This document shows, piece after piece, positions 1 to 5,970 of a DNA stretch of 40,826 nt. The first letter of the stretch is position 1, and every line of letters begins with the position of its first letter. The position numbers were made by a program, and so were the translations under genes. A model generated the notes under the pieces. The model did not search any database. It had not been told where the DNA came from and worked only from the letters and a program-made list of their open reading frames with translations. The DNA is taken from the NCBI GenBank assembly GCA_026392015.1, contig JAPLCW010000177.1, forward strand, positions 1-40,826, read 5' to 3'. The stretch comes from Candidatus Auribacterota bacterium. Its GTDB lineage: Bacteria; Auribacterota; Tritonobacteria; UBA1439.

Positions 1-130
1 AGCTAGTCGGGTTCGGGACAGGGCAGAAAGCAGGTCGCGGGTGCTGTCGTAATCGGAGTAACTAGCTGAACCAGCGCTCATGCGCTGGAAGGGAGGAACT
101 ATGTCTATTGACTCCGCGCCTTTGATGGGT

Positions 131-141
131 GACCCATTACC
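131..141. repeat. Possible solo terminus of the GTAATGGGTCA mini-element
   Basis: The bases GTGACCCATTAC match the terminal inverted repeat of the mini-element seen in full at 5735-5869 and 11495-11674. No partner end is visible nearby, so this may be a remnant or chance. Confidence 0.3.
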
Positions 142-161
142 ATTGCAATGTATTAAAAATT

Positions 162-365
162 TGAAACCGCAGATTTCACGCCTGCCTGCGCGGAGCCGGA
201 GCTCCGCTTCGGCGTAGGCAGGGATGGGCGCGGATTGGAAAAGTCGAATGGATGATAACCACGGATAAACACGGCAAAGAATTTTAATCGGTGTTCATCG
301 GTGTTCATCCGTGGTTATAATGAGTTTTTTGCCAGTGGTTGAAACATCCGCATAATCCGCGGTTA
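162..365. repeat. Degenerate CCGCGGATT-family palindrome enclosing another palindrome
   Basis: The left arm near 165 (AAACCGCAGATTTC) and right arm near 343-364 (ATCCGCATAATCCGCGGTT) form an imperfect inverted repeat of a family also found at 11745, 21461, 25845 and 35148. Inside it lie a CCTGCC...GGCAGG palindrome (about 181-222) and a complete CCACGGATAAACACGG palindrome (255-321). Confidence 0.6.
255..321. repeat. CCACGGATAAACACGG palindrome, short form
   Basis: ATAACCACGGATAAACACGG at the left and CATCCGTGGTTATAAT at the right form an inverted repeat. This copy lacks the inner GTGGGAGCGGC palindrome present in the copies at 18203, 21745 and 29268, so it shows the family without its nested insert. 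Confidence 0.7.
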
Positions 366-410
366 AGATATTATAAGGTATGTGAATAGGTCAGGTTGGG
401 GGTGAGCAAG

Positions 411-2099
411 ATGAAACCGAGCATCACCGTATTCTTTCCCTGCTACAACGAAGAGGAGAACGTCGAGAAGCAGACACTCGATGTCGACAGCGTCCTGGGC
501 GAAATCGCCGATGACTACGAGGTTGTCATTGTGAATGACGGCTCCACGGACCGCACCGCCGAAATTGCCGACCGCCTGGCGGCGGAGCACCCCCACGTAC
601 GGGTGATCCACCACCCCCACAACCTCGGCTACGGCACCGCCCTCAAGACGGGCTTCCTAGGCGCCCGCAAAGACCTTGTCCTCTACACTGACGGCGACAA
701 TCAGTTTGACATACACGACATCAAGAAACTGCTCCCCCTGATGAGGGAGGGAGTGGACATGGTGGTGGGGTACCGCATCAACCGGCAGGACAAGCCACTC
801 AGAAAAATCGTCTCGCGCGTCTATAACCGGATCATCCGACTGATCTTCGGCCTCAAGGCGCGGGATATCGACTGCGCCTTCAAGCTATTCCGGCGCTCGG
901 TGTTTGATCGTATAGAAATTAAATCGGAGCGTTTTCTCATCGACACGGAGATTCTCGTCAAGTCAAAGCGAGCCGGATTGAAGATTGTCGAGATGGGCGT
1001 AACGCACCTGCCCCGTATGGGGGGAAAATCCTCGGTCGCCCCGGGTGATGTTTTCCGCACCCTCCACGAACTCTCACACCTCTGGGTGCATATCTTCGCG
1101 GTGAACTGGAAGAAGCTCATTCTGAGTTCCCTCGTGAGCACCGCATTCATCGTGCTCATCGTCAGGAATATCGATTTTCGCAGTTTTGCCGCCGAGATCG
1201 GCAAGGCCGACAAGAGCTACATCTGGATCGGCCTCGCCGCCTATGGGGCAAGCTTCTGGTTCAGGAGCATCCGCTGGCGCCTCCTCCTCATTCCGGAGCG
1301 GAAGTTCAGGATAGGCGAACTCTTCTCGGGGATCGTCATCGGGTGGATGGCGAACAATGTGCTTCCGGTGAGGATGGGGGAGGTGGTGCGGGCCTATGAC
1401 TTCGGCCGCGTGCACAAGTTCTCCAAGAGCCTCTGTTTCTCCACCATCGTTGTGGAGAGGCTGTTCGATGGCCTCACGCTTATTTTGTTCCTCGCGCTCA
1501 TCCTGATGTGCGTGAGTTTCAAGCCGGTCATCAACCAGGTGTTTGTGCTGGGAATTCTGATCTTCTTTTCGCTCTTCGTCATCCTCTTCTACCTGGTGGC
1601 GGGAAGAGCGCTTGGCAGGGATACCGGCATCTATCGATTCATTGATAATTTCGGACAGAAATACCTCAAGGCGGAGGGGCAATTTGTCATCTCCAACTTT
1701 CTCAAGGGGCTCGAGGTACTTCTCCAGGAGAAAGTCATGCTTGCGGTCCTTGGGCTGTCGGTGGTGGTATGGACAATGGAGGCGGGGATGTACGCCTGCT
1801 TTATACAGGCCTTCCACCTCGACCTTCCCGCCTATGCCCCTTTCTTCATCCTGTGCATCGTCAACCTCGGATTGATCGTTCCCTCCATAGGGTATGTAGG
1901 GACATTTGAGTGGTTCTGCAAGCTTGCCCTCCTCCAGCTCTCTGCGCTTGATCCCGCGCTCGTCACGGGGTACGCGGTTGCGCTTCATGCGACGCAGTAC
2001 ATCCCCGTGACGATACTGGGAATCATATTCTTCATACGCCACAACTTCGACGTGGTGAGAGCCCGTGATGAGATCAAAGTGACCGCACTGGGAGACTGA
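411..2099 (+). CDS. GT2 polyprenol-phosphate-type glycosyltransferase fused to flippase-like (LPG synthase TM/UPF0104) domain
   Basis: Predicted 562-residue membrane enzyme. Residues 1-235 are a GT-A glycosyltransferase 2 domain of the dolichol-phosphate-mannose-synthase type: FPCYNEEENV near the start, VIVNDGSTDRT at about 39-49, and the DGD metal/nucleotide motif at 94-96. Residues from about 236 are a multi-pass domain of the lysylphosphatidylglycerol-synthase TM family (GWMANNVLPVRMGE, VVERLFDG and the late GYVGTFE motif). Archaeal AglD has the same two-part design. The likely role is transfer of a sugar to a lipid carrier at the inner membrane, with the second domain handling lipid or flipping; the latter is inference. 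I chose ATG 411 because GGGGGTGA sits just upstream, over TTG 396 and GTG 402. The next gene starts 2 bp after the stop and repeats the membrane domain. Confidence 0.88.
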   Translation: MKPSITVFFPCYNEEENVEKQTLDVDSVLGEIADDYEVVIVNDGSTDRTAEIADRLAAEHPHVRVIHHPHNLGYGTALKTGFLGARKDLVLYTDGDNQFDIHDIKKLLPLMREGVDMVVGYRINRQDKPLRKIVSRVYNRIIRLIFGLKARDIDCAFKLFRRSVFDRIEIKSERFLIDTEILVKSKRAGLKIVEMGVTHLPRMGGKSSVAPGDVFRTLHELSHLWVHIFAVNWKKLILSSLVSTAFIVLIVRNIDFRSFAAEIGKADKSYIWIGLAAYGASFWFRSIRWRLLLIPERKFRIGELFSGIVIGWMANNVLPVRMGEVVRAYDFGRVHKFSKSLCFSTIVVERLFDGLTLILFLALILMCVSFKPVINQVFVLGILIFFSLFVILFYLVAGRALGRDTGIYRFIDNFGQKYLKAEGQFVISNFLKGLEVLLQEKVMLAVLGLSVVVWTMEAGMYACFIQAFHLDLPAYAPFFILCIVNLGLIVPSIGYVGTFEWFCKLALLQLSALDPALVTGYAVALHATQYIPVTILGIIFFIRHNFDVVRARDEIKVTALGD

Positions 2100-2101
2100 G
2101 C

Positions 2102-3076
2102 GTGATAAAGGGCAGATACATAGGAAGCCTTATCAGCCTGGCGATCGTTATCGTCATCGCCTTCACCTTCGACTGGCACAAGGTGGCGACGGGGCTCAGG
2201 GGCTTCCAGTACTGGTATCTCCTCCCCGCCGTGGCGCTCTACCTCACCGGCTTTGCCTTCCGCGGCGTCCGCTGGCAGTACATGCTTGCCCCGCTGAAGC
2301 GGATCCCGTTCGCGAGCTCGTTCAGCGTTGTGATGATAGGTTTCATGGCAAATAATATTCTCCCGTTGCGGATGGGGGAGCTTGTCCGCGCATGGGCGAT
2401 CAAGAAGAAGGAGGGGATCAGCGGCAGCGCAGGGTTCGCGACCATCGTCATCGAGCGCGTCTACGACGGTCTGGCGCTCATCGGGCTCTTCGTCGTCGTT
2501 CTCCTTTTCAGCACCACGACCCCTGAGATAAAGCGCTACGCCGCCCTGGGGGCATCGGTCTTTGTTGTAGCACTGGGTCTTCTTCTCTATGCCGCGTTCA
2601 GGGAGGAACAGGCGGGGCGTTTCATTAAGCGCTGTACCCGCATACTCCCCAAGAAACTTCAGGGGCGTGCGGAGGCGATGGTTGATTCATTTCTCCCCGG
2701 CCTCCATTTTCTCTCCTCGGGAAAGCAGCAGACGGCAGTGATATTCTACTCGTTCCTGATATGGTGCATCGAGGGCTGCGTCTTCTGGCTGATCATGAAG
2801 GGGTTCCACCTCGACGTCCCCGGGTATGCGGCGTTCGCAACCCTGGTCATTGTCAATATCGCCATTATGGTGCCGGCGGGGCCCGGCTATGTGGGTACAT
2901 TCGACCTGGCGGCGGTCGTGGCCCTCGCCCCATTCGGAGTCGGAAAGGACGCGGCGGTGGGATATATTTTCATCGTGCACGCATTGCAGTACGTCTCCGT
3001 GACGGCCCTGGGCCTTTACTACATGAACGCGAGCGGCTGGAGCCTGCGCGAAATCGAGGAGGCGGAGCGCCGATGA
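2102..3076 (+). CDS. Lysylphosphatidylglycerol synthase TM-family (UPF0104) membrane protein
   Basis: A 324-residue multi-pass membrane protein, essentially a stand-alone paralogue of the C-terminal half of the preceding gene. It shares GFMANNILPLRMGELVRA, a VIERVYDGL motif and GPGYVGTFD near the C terminus. Unlike its neighbour it keeps the Gly-Pro-Gly before YVGTF, where the fusion protein has Ser-Ile-Gly. The family is linked to flipping or transfer of polar lipids. The start is GTG 2102, two bases after the previous stop, so translation is probably coupled. Its stop overlaps the next start (ATGA at 3073-3076). The three genes are very likely one glycolipid or surface-polysaccharide operon. 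The exact substrate cannot be read from sequence. Confidence 0.85.
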   Translation: MIKGRYIGSLISLAIVIVIAFTFDWHKVATGLRGFQYWYLLPAVALYLTGFAFRGVRWQYMLAPLKRIPFASSFSVVMIGFMANNILPLRMGELVRAWAIKKKEGISGSAGFATIVIERVYDGLALIGLFVVVLLFSTTTPEIKRYAALGASVFVVALGLLLYAAFREEQAGRFIKRCTRILPKKLQGRAEAMVDSFLPGLHFLSSGKQQTAVIFYSFLIWCIEGCVFWLIMKGFHLDVPGYAAFATLVIVNIAIMVPAGPGYVGTFDLAAVVALAPFGVGKDAAVGYIFIVHALQYVSVTALGLYYMNASGWSLREIEEAERR

Positions 3077-4371
3077 AGGCAATCGTCATAGGAGGGGGAA
3101 TCACCGGCCTGAGCGTGGGGTACGAGCTTTTGAAGAAGGGGCACAGGGTAACCATATTCGAGCGAGAGGAGCGGATCGGCGGACTTGCGGGATCGTTCCG
3201 TGTCGGCGACGCCTGGATCGAAAAGTTTTACCACCACATATTCAAGAGCGATACCGCCATCGTTGGCTGGATCGAAGAGCTTGGTTTGAGCGACAGGCTT
3301 ATCTGGCGCACGTCCCCCATGGGGTTTTTTCACAACGGAATGGTGTACCGCTTCGGGACGCCGTTCGAGCTCCTCAGGTTCTCTCCCCTGAAATTTCTCG
3401 ACAGGATAAAACTCGGCCTCGCGGTGCTCCGCTTCCAGCGTAGGGAGGACTGGCAGAGTCTCGACGGCATTACCTGCGGAGAGTGGTTCTCCAAGAACGT
3501 GAGCCAGGCGACGTACGATGTGGTGTGGAAGCCTCTCCTGAAGCTTAAGTTCGGGGACGCGCACCAGAGCGTCCCCGCGGCGTGGATATGGGGGCGAATC
3601 CATCCCCGCGCAAAATCCAGGAGCAAGGGCGGCATGAAGGAGGAGCTCGGCTACCTCGGCGGCGGTTTTGAACTCATGATCCAGCGCATGAAAGAGAGGA
3701 TCGAGTCGCTCGGTGGGAAAATAATCGAACGCACCGCCGTTGAGTATATCATCCAGGAGCGTAACAAGGTGAAGGGGGTCGTCGCCGGCGGTCAGGAGTC
3801 GTTCGCGGACATGGTCATCTCCACGATCGCCCTGCCGGCCTTTCTCAGGATCGCGCCCCCTCTCCCCAAAGATTACTCCAGCAATCTCGAGAGCATCAAA
3901 TACCAGGCGGTCATGTGCCTCATTATGGAGTGCGAGGAGTCTGTGAGTCCTGTCTACTGGCTTAATGTGAGCGATCCGGGAATCACCTTCGGCGGCCTCA
4001 TCGAGCAGACGAATTTTATCTCGCGCGAGCAGTACGGGGGAAAGAGAATTATGTACCTTTTTAACTATCTCAGTGAGAACGATCCGCTCTTCATTATGAG
4101 TGCCGACGAGTATCTTTCCCACCACGAGGCGTCGCTGAAGCGCATCAATCCTTCGTTCCGGAAGGAGTGGGTGAAGGGCAAGCATCTTTTCCGCGCGCAG
4201 TACGGCACGGTGATTTACACGATGGGGTACACCGCAAAAATGCCCCCCTTCGACACTCCGGTGAAACGCCTCTCCCTGGTGAACACCAGCCAGATCTATC
4301 CATACGATCGGAACATGAACAACTGCGCCGCGCTGGGGCAGAGATTCGCCGAAACTGTCCCTTCTGCCTGA
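3073..4371 (+). CDS. FAD/NAD(P)-dependent oxidoreductase, amine-oxidase/protoporphyrinogen-oxidase-like
   Basis: A 432-residue flavoprotein. The N terminus MKAIVIGGGITGLSVGYEL is a classic Rossmann dinucleotide-binding motif, followed by the acidic FERE segment and the GGLAGSF motif typical of the NAD-binding-8 / UDP-galactopyranose-mutase-like / amine-oxidase superfamily. The ATG overlaps the stop of the upstream membrane protein (ATGA). The open frame continues upstream to about 2761, but that part is an off-frame reading of the preceding gene. Flavoproteins of this type often sit in cell-surface sugar or lipid-linked glycan clusters, which fits the two upstream genes. The reaction itself (isomerisation, desaturation or oxidation of a lipid-linked sugar) is unknown. 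Confidence 0.85.
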   Translation: MKAIVIGGGITGLSVGYELLKKGHRVTIFEREERIGGLAGSFRVGDAWIEKFYHHIFKSDTAIVGWIEELGLSDRLIWRTSPMGFFHNGMVYRFGTPFELLRFSPLKFLDRIKLGLAVLRFQRREDWQSLDGITCGEWFSKNVSQATYDVVWKPLLKLKFGDAHQSVPAAWIWGRIHPRAKSRSKGGMKEELGYLGGGFELMIQRMKERIESLGGKIIERTAVEYIIQERNKVKGVVAGGQESFADMVISTIALPAFLRIAPPLPKDYSSNLESIKYQAVMCLIMECEESVSPVYWLNVSDPGITFGGLIEQTNFISREQYGGKRIMYLFNYLSENDPLFIMSADEYLSHHEASLKRINPSFRKEWVKGKHLFRAQYGTVIYTMGYTAKMPPFDTPVKRLSLVNTSQIYPYDRNMNNCAALGQRFAETVPSA

Positions 4372-4414
4372 ACCGCCCACGCCGGGGGACCGTATACGCT
4401 CACAGCGCTTAATT

Positions 4415-4527
4415 TGGACGCAGATATCGCAAATTGCGCAGATTGACAGAGCATCAGCGTGCAGCATCGCGGTTTTTCCCTCACATCGTCCTGTATCTGC
4501 GTGCTCTGCGTTCATCTGCGTCCTATT
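4415..4527. repeat. GGACGCAGAT palindromic repeat upstream of the PP-loop gene
   Basis: GGACGCAGATATCGC at the left pairs with ATCTGCGTCC at the right. Inner arms AGAGCA/TGCTCT also pair. It fills most of the gap between the oxidoreductase and the next gene and resembles the CCGCGGATT family in style. Confidence 0.6.
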
Positions 4528-4538
4528 CCAGAAAGAAT

Positions 4539-5519
4539 ATGACCAAAGGACTCGGACTGTTTTCAGGAGGACTCGACAGCGTCCTCGCCGCCTGTGTGTT
4601 GAGAGAGCAGGGGGTTGAGGTAACGGGGGTCTGCTTTGAGTCGCCGTTTTTCAGCGCAAAAAATGCGCGGAGCGCGGCAGAGCAGATAGGGATTCCTCTG
4701 TGGGTGCGGGATATCACGGCGCCGCACCTTGAGATGATGCAGAAGCCGAAACACGGATTCGGCTCGAACATGAACCCCTGCATCGATTGCCATATTCTTA
4801 TGGTAAAAACGGCGGCGGGGATTATGCGGGAGCAGGGATTCGATTTCGTGTTCACGGGAGAGGTCCTGAATGAGCGGCCAATGTCTCAGAACCGTCAGGC
4901 GCTTGGGATGGTTGAAAAGGAATCGGGCTGCAGCGGGTATCTCCTCAGGCCGCTGAGCGCGAAGCTGCTAGATGAGACCATCCCGGAGAATGAGGGCAAG
5001 GTCGACAGAGAACGCCTGTGTGACCTGCACGGCCGCTCCCGCAAGCCCCAGATGGCGCTGGCGAACAAGTACGGTATTACTCGCTATGCCCAGCCTGCGG
5101 GCGGCTGCCTCCTCACCGATCCCGGTTTCTCCACAAGGTTACGCGATCTGATGGAACACGAAGGGTTGGGAGAGGTTGCGCGCATTCATATGCTCAAGGT
5201 AGGCCGGCACTTCCGGCTGCCGAGCGGGAAGAAGGTGATCGTCGGCCGCAAGGAGAGCGAGAACAGGGAGCTTCTTGGACTGGCGCTCCAAGGCGATGCG
5301 GTGCTGCGGTCGAAAGGCATACCCGGTCCGATTGTCCTGCTGGGGAAGGGATTCGACGAGGATGACCTGCGCGAAGCCTCGCGCTTCTGCGCCCGCTACA
5401 GCGATGCGAAATCGGGTGAAGCCGTCTCCATTGAATATCGCTGCAAAGACACCGTCTCCACACTGACTATCGCCTGCCCCGCCCCTGAGGAAATCGGGAA
5501 TACGGCAACGAAAGTGTAA
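4539..5519 (+). CDS. PP-loop ATPase, tRNA thiolation-type (MnmA/ThiI superfamily)
   Basis: A 326-residue cytoplasmic protein. The PP-loop ATP-binding motif SGGLDS is at residues 9-14 and a CIDCH cysteine pair lies near residue 86, both usual in tRNA thiouridylases of the MnmA/ThiI/TtuA superfamily. Residues after about 180 (QPAGGCLLTDPGFS...) look like the NFACT-R_2/DUF814-type tail seen in proteins annotated as tRNA thiouridylase or methyltransferase. The start is ATG 4539, preceded by AGAAAG; an upstream extension would run through the palindromic repeat. The final codons (NTATKV and stop) lie inside the left arm of an inverted repeat that begins at 5501, so the native C terminus may have been altered. 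The tRNA target is not determinable. Confidence 0.8.
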   Translation: MTKGLGLFSGGLDSVLAACVLREQGVEVTGVCFESPFFSAKNARSAAEQIGIPLWVRDITAPHLEMMQKPKHGFGSNMNPCIDCHILMVKTAAGIMREQGFDFVFTGEVLNERPMSQNRQALGMVEKESGCSGYLLRPLSAKLLDETIPENEGKVDRERLCDLHGRSRKPQMALANKYGITRYAQPAGGCLLTDPGFSTRLRDLMEHEGLGEVARIHMLKVGRHFRLPSGKKVIVGRKESENRELLGLALQGDAVLRSKGIPGPIVLLGKGFDEDDLREASRFCARYSDAKSGEAVSIEYRCKDTVSTLTIACPAPEEIGNTATKV

Positions 5520-5606
5520 AGTTTAAGGTTAAAAGGGAATATGCAGAATCGATACAAGTTGAGACCTTCAACTTTACACTTTAAACTTTACACTTTCGTT
5601 GCCGTA
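5501..5606. repeat. AAAGTGTAAAGTTTAA element with perfect 26-bp inverted repeats
   Basis: The arms at 5501-5526 (starting TACGGCAACGAAAGTGTAAA) and 5581-5606 are perfect reverse complements of 26 bp, separated by 54 bp. The left arm supplies the last codons and stop of the PP-loop gene; the right arm ends 4 bp from the 3' end of the tRNA-Leu gene. Related sequence occurs at 5707-5734 and, nested in another element, at 26066-26138. It could also act as a terminator stem. Confidence 0.8.
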
Positions 5607-5610
5607 GTAA

Positions 5611-5697
5611 TGGTGCCGCTGGTCGGAGTCGAACCGACATGTCCTTGCGGACACATGATTTTGAGTCATGCGCGTCTGCCAGTTCCGCCACAGCGGC
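5611..5697 (-). tRNA. tRNA-Leu (anticodon CAA)
   Basis: On the - strand the 87-nt sequence begins GCCGCTGTGGCGGAACTGGC, as leucine tRNAs do. The anticodon loop reads CT-CAA-AA (decodes UUG), a variable arm sits around GTCCGCAAGGAC, the T-loop is GGTTCGACTCC, and the encoded end is CACCA. The acceptor arms GCCGCTG and CAGCGGC pair perfectly, with A as discriminator. It is flanked on both sides by AAAGTGTAAAG-type repeat DNA. Confidence 0.95.
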
Positions 5698-5734
5698 GCC
5701 GTGCAACAGTGTAAAGTTTAAAGTGTAAGGTGTA

Positions 5735-5869
5735 GTAAGGGGTCACTTATGGAGGGTACATTGCTTAATATGTCATTCCTGCGAAAGCAGGAATCCAGGT
5801 TTCATAGTGGATCCCCGCTTTCGCGGGGATGACAAGTGAAAGGGATACCCCCCAAGACTGACCCATTAC
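5735..5869. mobile_element. 135-bp mini-element (GTAATGGGTCA family) with 8-bp target duplication
   Basis: The terminal inverted repeats are GTAAGGGGTCACTTATGG at the left and, read inward from the right, GTAATGGGTCAGTCTTGG. The element is flanked by a perfect direct repeat AAGGTGTA (5727-5734 and 5870-5877). Inside are two hairpins: ATTCCTGCGAAAGCAGGAAT and GATCCCCGCTTTCGCGGGGA. No coding capacity, so it is non-autonomous. It inserted into a copy of the AAAGTGTAAAG repeat. Near-identical sequence occurs at the end of recJ (19574). Confidence 0.85.
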
Positions 5870-5922
5870 AAGGTGTAGTGTCCCCACCGAAAAAGCAACA
5901 CTCGCCTGTATATCTTCCATTT

Positions 5923-5931
5923 TGCTATGAT
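5923..5931 (+). promoter_or_regulatory. Possible extended -10 promoter (TGCTATGAT) for the AsmA operon
   Basis: TGC followed by TATGAT, 39 bp before the AsmA ATG. The same TGCTAYRAT arrangement precedes the genes at 14746 and 21945. No clear -35 box is seen. Confidence 0.4.
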
Positions 5932-5970
5932 AACCGCCTCTATTATACCTTTTAAAGGTGACTGTTCAAG

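Larger units (their letters stand above)
1..410. other. Left-edge non-coding stretch with repeats and a broken small ORF
   Basis: I see no convincing complete gene here. A hairpin (CCAGCGC/GCGCTGG, about 71-87) is followed by a good ribosome site (GGGAGGAACT) and ATG at 101. That frame (MSIDSAPLMG...) runs only 38 codons, to TAG at 215-217, and enters repeat DNA after about ten codons. It is best read as a gene start cut off by repeats. On the - strand a frame starting at 81 is open to the window edge (27 codons) but has no ribosome site. From about 160 onward the DNA is palindromic repeats of the CCGCGGATT and CCACGGATAAACACGG families. Confidence 0.5.

Noticed and set aside
1..81. Partial - strand gene running off the left edge
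   Set aside because: Only 27 codons are visible, with no ribosome site before the ATG and no recognisable motif.
3019..4515. Long - strand open frame (about 498 codons) opposite the FAD oxidoreductase
   Set aside because: It is antisense to a gene with clear motifs, its translation is low-complexity and rich in His, Arg and Glu, and it has no ribosome site. It is a shadow frame of GC-rich coding DNA.
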